Translations under genes and position numbers: made by a program
Part shown: piece by piece, positions 7,396 through 15,336 of the stretch
How positions within the stretch are numbered: the first letter of the stretch is position 1
How the letters are laid out: each line of letters opens with the position of its first letter
Notes under the pieces: model-generated
Told to the model about the DNA's origin: nothing
Database searches by the model: none
Seen by the model: only the letters and a program-made list of their open reading frames with translations
Origin: a virus
Virus record (IMG/VR): IMGVR_UViG_3300009071_002589
Span: 1-41,284 of that record
Reading direction: 5' to 3' (one strand)
Length of the DNA: 41,284 bases

Positions 7396-8698
7396 CACTT
7401 TTTTCATCTTTTTTTGATAAAAAATTATACATTTTTGGACACAACGATACGATACTCATGTTGTATATTTTATCCAGTTGTTTAAAATAGTCGTATGTTT
7501 TTTCAGGCAACTCAGCATAATCGTCACCTCTTGATAAAAACTCAACCACACGTTCAACTTGCTTAACTGCCATAGTTGCTTTGCGTTTGTGTTTGTACTT
7601 TGAAATTATCTGCAAACTCTTGCTTAGATCCACAAGGGCTTTTGTTTTTAATGCTTCGGGCATATACACTGCGCTTAATGGATGTGGAGGGTCAACAAAT
7701 GCAACATGCATGTCGAGATCATTTTCAACAATATATTCTACTACGCCCAACCAATCTAACATAGTAATAAAGTTAACAGTAATAGTTGCTTTAACTGTGA
7801 TATTTTCTACATTATTTTGTAAATCTATAATATTCTCATGCATCAAGTCCCAATCTGACCCATAACGAAAATATCCATAAAATTTCTTGCTGGTGTCGAT
7901 ACTGGCAAATACCCTAAGGCTTTTAAATTTGTTCCATTCATCATAAAATTTATCATAGAGCTTGTGCTGTAAGTTTGTGTGATACCGCAAATCAATATTT
8001 TCTTTACGTTTAATCTTTGTGAGCCATTTTAAGTGCTTTTTATCCATCAGCGGTTCTCCGCCAGTAAAGTGTACACTTTTTAAATTGTCAGCCAAATCGT
8101 AAAACTCATCCAGTGAATCTGGACAATTAATGAAATTGTCAATATATTTGATAGTTAAATTATCCGCTGTGGCACTTTCTGGCAAATATAATACTTCTGA
8201 CATTTCTGGTACCATGTCAGGATTATGCCTAAGTAAACTCATCCAGCCGGTGCTGCTTTCAGGATTGCAATGTGCGCATGCTAAATTACAGACTCCGTGA
8301 GGACGTATTTCCATTGTGCTGATGTTTGATGGATAGCTCTGTGTTGGATCTTGTTTTATCTTTTCAACCACAGTGGCCAATTCTTGTTCTTCAACAATAT
8401 TTTCCATATAGTGCTTGTTAAATTCTTGCCTAGTACTAGTTACACCATCTGTTTCACGTGCATGGCACTGTCTGCAATTAGCATGTTCTTGTCCATTCCA
8501 CAAGGCATTGCGCAACTCTTGCATATTTTGATTGTTGTATTCAGTTAATAGATTTTCGTTAGATCTCTTCCAACGTCCCATTTGCTCTTTGCTGCGATAA
8601 CATGGCATAAAAGAACCGCTTTGATCCAAGTCAAGATTAACATATGGTGCAAAACAAAAACTGTCTGGCAGTCCAAGTTTTTTTAGTTTATTTGCCAT
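7385..8698 (-). CDS. Radical SAM protein with N-terminal twitch/SPASM-like cysteines
   Basis: 437 residues. The radical SAM cluster motif is RPHGVCNLACAHC (CxxxCxxC, around residues 136-143), followed by HFTGGEPLMD, the GGEP motif that binds S-adenosylmethionine. The N-terminal ~80 residues contain FCFAPYVNLDLDQSGSFMPC and HANCRQCHARE, cysteine patterns typical of auxiliary cluster (twitch/SPASM) regions, here placed before the core instead of after it. Proteins of this layout occur in marine T4-like phages without assigned function; related SPASM enzymes modify peptides. It overlaps the upstream gene by eleven bases and its 3' end contains the next promoter. Confidence 0.85.
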   Translation of the reverse strand: MANKLKKLGLPDSFCFAPYVNLDLDQSGSFMPCYRSKEQMGRWKRSNENLLTEYNNQNMQELRNALWNGQEHANCRQCHARETDGVTSTRQEFNKHYMENIVEEQELATVVEKIKQDPTQSYPSNISTMEIRPHGVCNLACAHCNPESSTGWMSLLRHNPDMVPEMSEVLYLPESATADNLTIKYIDNFINCPDSLDEFYDLADNLKSVHFTGGEPLMDKKHLKWLTKIKRKENIDLRYHTNLQHKLYDKFYDEWNKFKSLRVFASIDTSKKFYGYFRYGSDWDLMHENIIDLQNNVENITVKATITVNFITMLDWLGVVEYIVENDLDMHVAFVDPPHPLSAVYMPEALKTKALVDLSKSLQIISKYKHKRKATMAVKQVERVVEFLSRGDDYAELPEKTYDYFKQLDKIYNMSIVSLCPKMYNFLSKKDEKSVDK

Positions 8699-9005
8699 CT
8701 AGCCATCCTTGCGCACCGGCCATGCGAGCCATAAATGCATCTCTTTCAGTAAAAAGTATAATTTTCTTTTTGTCCAAGTAATAGGGAAATGTCATTTTGC
8801 GCATAAGTGATATTATATTACCAGCAGTTTTTGCAGGAGGATCAAATTCCCAATACTCGTATTGCTTCATCAAGACATTAGCACCATGTTTTTTTAAACG
8901 CAAGGTGCTTTTGTTGTGGAATACTTGTGTAATGGTATATTTGTTATCCAATAAGCCCAGTATTTTACTCTGGACTTTTTCCGTCTCTAGTAATTGTTTC
9001 TCCAT
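8688..9005 (-). CDS. Conserved phage hypothetical protein
   Basis: 105 residues. The C-terminus reads KKIILFTERDAFMARMAGAQ GWLDGK, a strand-helix pattern I associate with small T4-like phage proteins. ATG 9005 overlaps the upstream gene by 41 bases and lacks a clear ribosome binding site. The only later Met is Met46, which would remove nearly half of the protein, so the start is uncertain. Confidence 0.7.
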   Translation of the reverse strand: MEKQLLETEKVQSKILGLLDNKYTITQVFHNKSTLRLKKHGANVLMKQYEYWEFDPPAKTAGNIISLMRKMTFPYYLDKKKIILFTERDAFMARMAGAQGWLDGK

Positions 9006-9267
9006 GTGATAATTTTACAACCGTAAATTTGTGTGTATTAAACTTTTTATTCAGCCTGTCTGCTAAATTAAAGGCGTGGCCGCTGTTGCTGAAACTTACC
9101 TTTTTATACTTTGGTCCTGGATAGTTAACTAGTGTATTTAAAGAACGAATATTAATTGGCTTATTTTCATAATAGACTGCATAGATTGCACCTGCTTCCA
9201 AAATTTGTTCTGTATTGTATTGCTTGTCACTAATCTCTATAATGATATTTGGTTTAGGTCTAGCCAT
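8965..9267 (-). CDS. Conserved T4-like phage hypothetical protein
   Basis: 100 residues, starting MARPKPNIIIEISDKQYNTE. The centre, YPGPKYKKVSFSNSGHAFNL, and the following DRLNKKF form a pattern I recognise from T4-like marine phages, without a known function. It is preceded by a good ribosome binding site (AGGAGAG) and by a perfect T4 late promoter sequence at 9291-9298, so late expression is likely. Confidence 0.8.
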   Translation of the reverse strand: MARPKPNIIIEISDKQYNTEQILEAGAIYAVYYENKPINIRSLNTLVNYPGPKYKKVSFSNSGHAFNLADRLNKKFNTHKFTVVKLSHGETITRDGKSPE

Positions 9268-9290
9268 GTAATATTTCTCTCCTGTATGTA

Positions 9291-9298
9291 TATTTATA
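9291..9298 (-). promoter_or_regulatory. T4-type late promoter (TATAAATA)
   Basis: The minus strand reads TATAAATA, the T4 late promoter consensus, 23 bases before the ATG at 9267 and inside a 58-base gap between genes. It would give late transcription of the two small proteins and the radical SAM gene. Confidence 0.6.
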
Positions 9299-9325
9299 CA
9301 AATTTGCAGGAAGGACGCATAATAG

Positions 9326-9784
9326 CTATCGGTTGTGCCTTTTCAAATCTAAATTCATCTCCCATTCCGTGGGATATGGTCCAGAATATTCATATTTGGT
9401 TAGTGTATCCAGCTTAGGACAATAGCTTGGTAGCCATTTCTTAAACTTAATGATGTAATAACCAGCCGCAAATATACTTTTACCAGTAGCAGTCTTTTTA
9501 TATAATGGAAGATTACCATCATGTTCATATTCAATTGGATTAGAGAAGCTGCACGGAAACTTTTCTGAAAATCTTGTTACATATGACTCGGCTTTATTGT
9601 CACTCGTGTCTTTTGTCTGCAAGGTAAAAAGTTCATCTACATCAGTTAACATCTCAAGAGTGTTTGACTTTTGATTAAAAAATTCATACATTGAGTCATT
9701 TACACGGCGAAGTGTTCCCACCTTTCCGTGCTTGGTATTAACGATCCAATATTTGTCCTTGATAACTTCGTTTGCTGTATACAT
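9326..9784 (-). CDS. Conserved phage hypothetical protein
   Basis: About 152 residues from ATG 9784, which lies one base after the stop of the SH3-CDGSH gene; a longer in-frame start at 9838 would overlap that gene by 53 bases. The N-terminus (MYTANEVIKDKYWIVNTKHG, then KVGTLRR) is beta-rich and may be a small SH3-like or KOW-like fold. The middle contains a CSFSNPIEYEHDGNLPLYKK segment, and the end is basic with a conserved-looking WEMNLDLKRHNR. The function is unknown. Confidence 0.75.
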   Translation of the reverse strand: MYTANEVIKDKYWIVNTKHGKVGTLRRVNDSMYEFFNQKSNTLEMLTDVDELFTLQTKDTSDNKAESYVTRFSEKFPCSFSNPIEYEHDGNLPLYKKTATGKSIFAAGYYIIKFKKWLPSYCPKLDTLTKYEYSGPYPTEWEMNLDLKRHNR

Positions 9785-9785
9785 A

Positions 9786-10112
9786 TCAACGCTTTGCGTG
9801 GCTGCCGTCACAGTATGGCTTATTTTCACTCTTTCCACAACTGCATACTCCGCCCAGACGGCGGAAGCCAGTTACACTGGCGAGGCGAAAGCTGCGCCAG
9901 CCATTGGCATTAATATCCCACACTACATGCACATTTTCGTTGGGTTCTCGATTGCGATTGATTTCATCTTCAGAAGCAACTGGGGTGGGTATTACACGTT
10001 TATGGAGTGTGCATGTCATTACACGTTGTTCTCCGTCTACTTTGTTAAACGTTACTTCAAAAATACCACGTTTAAGTTCATTCAGTGCGTCTTGATAGGA
10101 TAAATTTTCCAT
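9786..10112 (-). CDS. SH3-like phage domain fused to a CDGSH iron-sulfur finger
   Basis: 108 residues from ATG 10112, one base after the RNase H stop and with GGAG eight bases upstream. Residues 1-85 (ALNELKRGIFEVTFNKVDGE, then VMTCTLHKRVIP and NANGWRSFRLASVTGF) resemble the small SH3-like beta-barrel proteins common in phages. Residues 88-108 end in CSCGKSENKPYCDGSH, with Cys90, Cys92, Cys101 and His105 matching the Cx1Cx2(S/T)x3PxCDGSH ligand set that holds a 2Fe-2S cluster in mitoNEET-type proteins. A CDGSH finger fused to a phage barrel right after the exonuclease is unusual. Redox sensing or cluster transfer is inferred only from the motif. Confidence 0.85.
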   Translation of the reverse strand: MENLSYQDALNELKRGIFEVTFNKVDGEQRVMTCTLHKRVIPTPVASEDEINRNREPNENVHVVWDINANGWRSFRLASVTGFRRLGGVCSCGKSENKPYCDGSHAKR

Positions 10113-10113
10113 G

Positions 10114-11106
10114 TTAGTCTCCATATGCTGAGTTAAGATATTTTGCATGATCGTTAGCGTTTTTACTTACGTTGTCCAATTGATACTTTCCACAAAAACG
10201 CATAAAATGAATGCCTACTTGAGGGATACGTTCTTTTTGTACCTGTTCAACAATAGCTGCGTCCAACTGTGCTTTTACTTCATCGGGCTGTTGTGTCAAG
10301 TCAATCAAGTGTACGTTGCGTTGATAGTCTTCCAATACACGATGCTCTACGCCTTCATGATCTACCCATCGCTGTAGCATGAAATTATTCCAGTTGTAGC
10401 CTTTGGTATCTTTATCAGCATATGCTTCCAGCATACCAACCTTGTTCTTAGTGCCCTTCTTGCGTACGCCAGGGTATGCACTAAACACGTTATCAGCAGT
10501 GTCACCACGTACACACTTTTCGAACAACAGCCACTTAGGATCACCAATTACTTTGGGCTCCTTGGTCTTCTTGTCTTTTACTGGGCGACCACGGTCATCA
10601 AACACACCATCGATTGTCATCAGATGTCCAGCAATGCCATTATATTGTGTTACGTTTTCATTAATAAGCTGATAGAAGTCACTGTCACTACTAACAATAA
10701 CATGCTTGTCATCCGGATGGTTCTGGATCCAACGTGCAATAAAGTCATCAGCCTCACAGATTCTGTCCTGCAATACTGTTACATTTGTCTTCTCACGCAT
10801 AAACCCTTGGAACTCATCAAATGCGTCCCAGAACTTCTGATCTTCAGCCTGTTGTGCATCTGTTTTTGCATCACGTACTTCTGCACGGTTACGCTTATAC
10901 GGAGTATAAAAGTCCTTGCGCCAGCTACGCCCTTCCAAGCACACAACTACATGAGTACCGCCTTGGTCTCGCCATGTTTTATTAATACTGTTAAACATGA
11001 TATGATAACTCATAGCAATTTTAGTATCCATGTCATCGCCACGTACTACGTGACGAGCTCGCATGAACATATTAGCAGCATCTACCAGAATGTAAGTATT
11101 ACTCAT
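10114..11106 (-). CDS. rnh: T4 RNase H-like 5'-3' exonuclease
   Basis: 330 residues. The N-terminus YILVDAANMFMRARH gives the first catalytic Asp of the FEN/PIN-like fold. CLEGRSWRKDFYTPYKRNR is the basic block of 5'-3' exonucleases, CEADDFIARWI and SSDSDFYQLI supply the acidic metal-binding clusters, and CVRGDTADNVFSAYPGVRKKG is the helix-hairpin-helix region with the GDxxDN motif. Enzymes of this type remove RNA primers and flaps during T4-type lagging-strand synthesis. The length is close to that of T4 Rnh (about 305). It is the second gene after the promoter at 11332-11360. Confidence 0.9.
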   Translation of the reverse strand: MSNTYILVDAANMFMRARHVVRGDDMDTKIAMSYHIMFNSINKTWRDQGGTHVVVCLEGRSWRKDFYTPYKRNRAEVRDAKTDAQQAEDQKFWDAFDEFQGFMREKTNVTVLQDRICEADDFIARWIQNHPDDKHVIVSSDSDFYQLINENVTQYNGIAGHLMTIDGVFDDRGRPVKDKKTKEPKVIGDPKWLLFEKCVRGDTADNVFSAYPGVRKKGTKNKVGMLEAYADKDTKGYNWNNFMLQRWVDHEGVEHRVLEDYQRNVHLIDLTQQPDEVKAQLDAAIVEQVQKERIPQVGIHFMRFCGKYQLDNVSKNANDHAKYLNSAYGD

Positions 11107-11116
11107 GAGGTTCTCT

Positions 11117-11305
11117 CTATGTTAGGATTTCAGTTTCAAGAGCTACAATCTTTTCTTTTAGTAGCAATTTCTCTTGTTTAAGAGCCTTAATTTCTTGGTC
11201 AGTGGCAATAGACGTAATCTCAATAATCTTGCTATCAAGATCACGATGCTTATTTGTCAAACTTGTCAAATAACGCTTTTTACTATTAATAGTACCAGTA
11301 CCCAT
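11117..11305 (-). CDS. DUF465/SlyX-like small coiled-coil protein
   Basis: 62 residues. The pattern LTNKHRDLDSKIIEI followed by DQEIKALKQEKLLLKEKI matches DUF465 (YdcH-like), a short helical-hairpin family with the order KH..LD..I then I..LK..KL.LKD.I. The protein begins with a small MGTGTINSKKRY leader. It heads the unit containing RNase H and has a strong ribosome binding site (AAAGGAGA). Function unknown; DUF465 members are thought only to form coiled coils. Confidence 0.75.
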   Translation of the reverse strand: MGTGTINSKKRYLTSLTNKHRDLDSKIIEITSIATDQEIKALKQEKLLLKEKIVALETEILT

Positions 11306-11331
11306 GTTGTATCTCCTTTATGTTATTCTTT

Positions 11332-11360
11332 ATAATAGCATATGAATTATCACAAGTCAA
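11332..11360 (-). promoter_or_regulatory. Sigma70-type promoter for the rnh unit
   Basis: TTGACT at 11360-11355, 17-bp spacer, TATTAT at 11337-11332. The stop codon of the upstream sulfotransferase-like gene (11359-11357) lies inside the -35 box. Confidence 0.85.
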
Positions 11361-12022
11361 CTGGAAATTAATTCAAAATTGTAGCCGCACTCTTGAATAA
11401 ATCTTAAATTTTCTCTGTGGTAAGATTCAATTATATTCTTGTAATTTGGATCATAATCAACGTCTAAAAAGTCACACATTTTTTTAAGTTGATTTTCAGT
11501 ATCATAGTGTACCATCTCGTGATATTCAATATCAAGTACCTTAATATTATTTTTCCGTGCTATCCAGGACAAGAACTTATAATGTTTAGCATATTTCAAC
11601 TGTTTTAGGTTTGAGTATGTTGGTTTATTAGTAATGTTTAACCTTAAATTATGTTTTAAAGTGGCCAAATTATTAGCATAGTCTGAGCTTTTTGTAGTTT
11701 GGATAATGATTACTTTTTTATTTTTAAGTGCCCTGAGATGCTCCTTATAGCGTGAAGCAGTGTATCGTTCGCTACCATATGCGTAAAATCCAGGGCCACG
11801 AAACCACAGGTTTATGTGGCTATGGCTAATGAGTTCATTATTTTTAGAATCATAGTATTCATTACTTAAACTATTATATTTTCCATGATACTTATAATTT
11901 AACAAATAAGTGCTTATAAAATAATGAAAAAAATTGCCGCCAGAGCCTCCGCGGAACACGACAGTGACCTCCCCAAAGATTTCTAGATCCTGGTATATTG
12001 GAGGATTATACTTCTTCAGCAA
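11357..12022 (-). CDS. Sulfotransferase-like protein
   Basis: About 221 residues. VVFRGGSGGNFFHYFISTYL near the N-terminus is a P-loop-like segment of the type that binds the PAPS phosphosulfate donor. The C-terminal HEMVHYDTENQLKKMCDFLDV followed by YDPNY matches the 'D..L..ICDFLGL.YD' block of sulfotransferases. No ATG is available: the frame starts at TTG 12022, overlapping the upstream gene by 17 bases, so the true start is uncertain. A role in sulfating a glycan or a tailored compound would fit the envelope genes nearby but is inferred. It is the last gene of its unit. Confidence 0.62.
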   Translation of the reverse strand: MLKKYNPPIYQDLEIFGEVTVVFRGGSGGNFFHYFISTYLLNYKYHGKYNSLSNEYYDSKNNELISHSHINLWFRGPGFYAYGSERYTASRYKEHLRALKNKKVIIIQTTKSSDYANNLATLKHNLRLNITNKPTYSNLKQLKYAKHYKFLSWIARKNNIKVLDIEYHEMVHYDTENQLKKMCDFLDVDYDPNYKNIIESYHRENLRFIQECGYNFELISS

Positions 12023-12275
12023 TTTGTCTGCACAATCCAGTAAACCATGAATCTACGATTTCACTTTCGTCTTGTCCACTGTAACCAGAGTCAAGTAGTT
12101 TGCGAACAAAAATCTCGTTCCACTCCAATTCAAAATAGCCATCGCTTGGATTTTCTGGATCAATATTAGTGCTTAGTACACGCACATATGGTTCACCACG
12201 TGCTGTTGCTTTATCTTTGTCAGACAAAGGCTCCGAAGAGCCTTTGCCAAATAAACTTTTAATTTTCTGTAACAT
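12006..12275 (-). CDS. Conserved phage protein coupled to MetK
   Basis: 89 residues starting MLQKIKSLFGKGSSEPLSDK. ATG 12275 shares a base with the MetK stop (TAATG); an in-frame start at 12290 would overlap MetK. The body (RGEPYVRVLSTNIDPENPSD, then GYFELEWNEIFVRKL and DSWFTGLCRQIA) is a compact alpha-beta protein I recognise as a recurrent T4-like marine phage protein of unknown function. Confidence 0.8.
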   Translation of the reverse strand: MLQKIKSLFGKGSSEPLSDKDKATARGEPYVRVLSTNIDPENPSDGYFELEWNEIFVRKLLDSGYSGQDESEIVDSWFTGLCRQIAEEV

Positions 12276-13369
12276 TAGATTTTCTCCCATGGAACGTCTT
12301 TGTCTCCAAAGTGTCCGTATACACAGTTTTCACTGTAGTTGTAGAAGTTAAACATATCAAACTTTCGAATAATTCCCAATGGAGTCATATTTTGTGTAGC
12401 GATCCAGTTTTCAAGTGCCTGTACGTTAGCCCCATCATTGCAGTCAATATACACTGCCATTGGCGCTTTTACTCCGATGGCGTATGAGAGTTGGATCGTC
12501 GCCCAGTCGCAATATCCTTTGGCCACCGCCTGTTTTGCAAGCCATCTTGCCATGTAGGCTGCTGATCGGTCAACCTTTGTTGGATCTTTGCCAGAAAAAG
12601 CGCCGCCGCCATGGGGAGCATAGCCCCCATAAGTATCAACGATAATCTTGCGTCCAGTAAGGCCAGTATCACCGTCAGGGCCACCAATAACAAAATTCCC
12701 AGTGGGATTAATAAAAAATTTAGTATGTTTCTCATTATACAATTCTCCAAGCTCATCAATACAAACCTGTCTTGCAATCTCTATTGCACTGTCTCCACGT
12801 TTGTCTGCGTGTTGAGTACTACATACTACATTAGTTGCATATGCTGGCTTGCCGTCAATATATTTAATACTAACTTGGCTTTTTGCATCCGGACCCAATA
12901 CATCTTTGTTATTCTGTCGCATCACATCCAGTGTTTTTAGAATTTCATGACTATAGTGGATGGGCGCTGGCATCATACTTGGCGTATCATTACATGCATA
13001 GCCGAACATAATGCCCTGATCGCCTGCGCCAAAATTATCTGTACCCAATCCAATGTCACCACTTTGTGCGTGGATTTCGTTGTATACTTTTAAATTTTGC
13101 CAATGAAATCCTTCTTGTTCGTATCCAATTTCACGTACCTTATCGCGAATAATTTCATCTACTTGTTCTTTAGTGATATTAAAGTTTTTCACTTCTCCTG
13201 CCACTGTAACCATATTAGTTGTAACAAGTGTTTCAATTGCAACACGGGTCGTCTCGTCCCCATTGCGTAATCCTGCATCCAATAGTGCGTCACTGATTTG
13301 GTCAGCGACTTTATCTGGATGACCAGCACTAACTGATTCGCTTGTGAAGGTGTAATTACCTTTGTTCAT
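12275..13369 (-). CDS. metK: S-adenosylmethionine synthetase
   Basis: 364 residues, slightly short of the usual 380-400. Diagnostic motifs are present: SESVSAGHPDKVADQISDA (9-27) with the GHPDK that binds ATP, GAGDQGIMFGYA in the middle, and GGGAFSGKDPTKVDRSAAY with the Lys and Arg that contact triphosphate. The enzyme makes S-adenosylmethionine from ATP and methionine. Its start overlaps the SufE stop by four bases (ATGA). Its product serves the radical SAM enzymes and methyltransferases encoded in this window. This is a host-type metabolic gene carried by the phage; all key motifs look intact. Confidence 0.96.
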   Translation of the reverse strand: MNKGNYTFTSESVSAGHPDKVADQISDALLDAGLRNGDETTRVAIETLVTTNMVTVAGEVKNFNITKEQVDEIIRDKVREIGYEQEGFHWQNLKVYNEIHAQSGDIGLGTDNFGAGDQGIMFGYACNDTPSMMPAPIHYSHEILKTLDVMRQNNKDVLGPDAKSQVSIKYIDGKPAYATNVVCSTQHADKRGDSAIEIARQVCIDELGELYNEKHTKFFINPTGNFVIGGPDGDTGLTGRKIIVDTYGGYAPHGGGAFSGKDPTKVDRSAAYMARWLAKQAVAKGYCDWATIQLSYAIGVKAPMAVYIDCNDGANVQALENWIATQNMTPLGIIRKFDMFNFYNYSENCVYGHFGDKDVPWEKI

Positions 13370-13761
13370 AGTTTACCTACCTTATATATAATAGTTTTTA
13401 TTAAGCTGCCAAGACCATTACGGCGTTGTGCCGTCAACAGCTCTTTAATTCCCAGTGCTTCTAAGTCACTTGGTTCAATTGCTTTAGCTTGTGATAATGG
13501 TATACCACTAAAACAATCACATACAATATGCGTGATTCCTTTTGTAATCATTGCATCGCTATCGTATTTTACTTGTACAATACCTTCTTCATTAAATGCT
13601 GATACCCAAATTTGACTCATGCATCCATCAATTTTGTTATAATCAGTCTTGAAAGCGTCATCCAATGTTGCTGATTTTTTTGCAAGATCAATCAAATGTA
13701 CTAGACGATCATCATCGTCCAACCACTCCATCTCCTCTGCCCAATTATTTATCTTATCCAT
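13366..13761 (-). CDS. SufE-like sulfur acceptor protein
   Basis: About 131 residues starting MDKINNWAEEMEWLDDDDRL, two bases after the upstream stop; a longer in-frame start at 13797 lies inside the neighbouring gene. IDGCMSQIWV carries the SufE active-site cysteine, which takes sulfur from cysteine desulfurase SufS for iron-sulfur cluster assembly. The following KYDSDAMITKGI and LTAQRRNGLGSLI match the rest of the fold. It sits between a DNA methyltransferase-like gene and metK with tight overlaps. A phage SufE would support cluster building for radical SAM enzymes in this genome; that link is inferred. Confidence 0.88.
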   Translation of the reverse strand: MDKINNWAEEMEWLDDDDRLVHLIDLAKKSATLDDAFKTDYNKIDGCMSQIWVSAFNEEGIVQVKYDSDAMITKGITHIVCDCFSGIPLSQAKAIEPSDLEALGIKELLTAQRRNGLGSLIKTIIYKVGKL

Positions 13762-13762
13762 G

Positions 13763-14881
13763 TTATACTTTCTTTTTGAAGACATATACACCTTCAAATT
13801 TTTCTCTGCCTGCTAGTTTATCGTTACCTACTCCAGGGCGTGTGTTGAGCATCATCTTAATTGTCTTGGTGTGTTCAAAACCTAATTTTTCGGCTGTAGC
13901 AATCCATTTATCAACTACTTCTACTGGTTCTTTCTGGCTGTATGTTTTATAATCTGCAATATTTGTAGCAAACGTTCCAGTTGATTTTAATCCACGATGT
14001 ATGTTAATCATAGTTGGTTCAACGTAACCTTCAAACCATTCATCCAGTGTAGTATAATTAACCATACACTGAGTAGGTTCATCACTATACTTTTCTAAGT
14101 TAAAGTATGGCGGAGAGCTGAATGCCAAATCAATATTCTCTGATTGGTAATTTTCACTAACGTCTTGGATAATTTCACTATTGGTATTTAAAAATGTATT
14201 TAAGTATTTTAGATAGTTATATGTCTCAGTGTTTGGATCTGTTCCAACATATGTATATCTCATATTACTACTACTTATGCCTAATAACCTGCCGCCATAA
14301 CCACAACTGTAATCGTATACCCTGCCCCACATTACTGGGCATAGATGCTCTACGATAGCACGTGCATTCTGCGCTTTGAAGTTGGTAACATTCTCTCCAG
14401 TCACTAACTCTAATGCTCTGCGCATTGCTGTAGGGTATACTAGTTTGTTGCCTTCTCTAAATTCAAAACAGATTCTGATAGCACGTTTTAGTTTTGCATC
14501 ATCGTAAAATCTATCCTTTAATGAATTTGATCCTCTACCTTTTGGTTCTGCTGTTTGCATGTTGGTAAAGATAAATCTGTTAATGGTTTGACCTGCATTG
14601 TTTCCGAGTCCAATTCGTCCAGAAGACACACCGTTATATGACTTGGCTCGAAACCCTCGGACAGCGTCTCGAATTCCTTGCTCAGTGTAATATACCACAG
14701 GGACAAGCCCACGATTGCGGTAGAGATTAAAAACGCTATCAATAGTTCCTTCAGGATCTGCCGCATATGTTTCTTTCGTGTGTTTATCAAATTCAGGATA
14801 CAGGTCTTCATAACCAGTAAACTCATCCCCGAAGATGTGTTCAGATTTTATACCCCAAAAATCATAAATCTTATCTATCAT
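13763..14881 (-). CDS. DNA methyltransferase-like protein (SPPY motif)
   Basis: 372 residues from ATG 14881, which overlaps the upstream small membrane protein gene; a longer in-frame start exists but lies inside that gene. The motif I region is VYDYSCGYGGRLLGISSS followed by YVGTDPNTETY, and the catalytic motif IV is LAFSSPPYFNLEKYSD, an SPPY version of the (D/N/S)PP(Y/F) motif of N6-adenine and N4-cytosine methyltransferases. The ~150-residue N-terminal part, with GVSSGRIGLGNNAGQ, is of unknown role and may recognise the target. It likely modifies DNA, though RNA cannot be excluded. Confidence 0.78.
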   Translation of the reverse strand: MIDKIYDFWGIKSEHIFGDEFTGYEDLYPEFDKHTKETYAADPEGTIDSVFNLYRNRGLVPVVYYTEQGIRDAVRGFRAKSYNGVSSGRIGLGNNAGQTINRFIFTNMQTAEPKGRGSNSLKDRFYDDAKLKRAIRICFEFREGNKLVYPTAMRRALELVTGENVTNFKAQNARAIVEHLCPVMWGRVYDYSCGYGGRLLGISSSNMRYTYVGTDPNTETYNYLKYLNTFLNTNSEIIQDVSENYQSENIDLAFSSPPYFNLEKYSDEPTQCMVNYTTLDEWFEGYVEPTMINIHRGLKSTGTFATNIADYKTYSQKEPVEVVDKWIATAEKLGFEHTKTIKMMLNTRPGVGNDKLAGREKFEGVYVFKKKV

Positions 14882-15062
14882 TATTTTCCTGTCGCAATCT
14901 AAATGGAGTATAAATGTTATCCCAAATATAAAAAATACTATAAGCACCTATGCCACCAATAAACATTGATAGCCAATTACCGCTAAACAATGCTATTTGT
15001 ATATTGCCCCATAAAAAGTCTGCCGCAAAAAATGCCGCAATATAATCATACCATCTGATCAT
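14871..15062 (-). CDS. Small membrane protein
   Basis: 63 residues from ATG 15062, four-base ATGA overlap with the upstream gene. Two hydrophobic segments (DYIAAFFAADFLWGNIQIAL and WLSMFIGGIGAYSIFYIW) predict two membrane helices, with a polar C-terminus (RLRQENNDR) overlapping the next start. It belongs to a string of tiny, overlapping membrane or metal-binding proteins. Confidence 0.72.
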   Translation of the reverse strand: MIRWYDYIAAFFAADFLWGNIQIALFSGNWLSMFIGGIGAYSIFYIWDNIYTPFRLRQENNDR

Positions 15063-15223
15063 CCGAATACCGCCCATACTAAAAAAAGTATAAGCATCCA
15101 TCCAAAGAAGCCTATACCATTACTACCAACTAGACCTTTGCTTTTCGCACAATCATAACAATAGCGATACTTCTTTGGAGTTTGCTTACTACAAAAAAAC
15201 GCATCACATGTTTTCTTACTCAT
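15059..15223 (-). CDS. Small zinc-ribbon plus membrane-anchor protein
   Basis: 54 residues. Four cysteines in the first half (CDAFFC, then CYDC) form a likely zinc ribbon, followed by a glycine-rich linker and one hydrophobic helix (GFFGWMLILFLVWAVFG) at the C-terminus. Start and stop are fixed by TAATG with the gene before and ATGA with the gene after. The function is unknown; a membrane-tethered adaptor is plausible. Confidence 0.7.
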   Translation of the reverse strand: MSKKTCDAFFCSKQTPKKYRYCYDCAKSKGLVGSNGIGFFGWMLILFLVWAVFG

Positions 15224-15336
15224 TAAATTAAGCCCTTCTTACGCAACTTTTCATCTAGCTCTTCATACATTTTAATCGGAGCCTTCATTGCTTTTTCGTG
15301 CTGTGCGTTTTTATACTCTCTAAGTTCCCCAGGCAT
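15223..15336 (-). CDS. Small charged helical protein
   Basis: About 37 residues starting MPGELREYKNAQHEKAMKAP, highly charged and helical, ending LRKKGLI. The ATG at 15336 overlaps the end of queE by 17 bases, and its stop overlaps the next ATG (TAATG). The frame stays open farther upstream inside queE, so the start is uncertain. The overlap pattern on both sides supports a real gene. Confidence 0.5.
   Translation of the reverse strand: MPGELREYKNAQHEKAMKAPIKMYEELDEKLRKKGLI

Noticed and set aside
9732-10103. Plus-strand open frames of over 100 residues
   Set aside because: They are antisense to the SH3-CDGSH and neighbouring genes, have no ribosome binding site and no recognisable motifs.
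12469-12777. A hydrophobic minus-strand frame resembling a membrane protein
   Set aside because: It is an alternative frame inside metK, whose motifs span the same bases.
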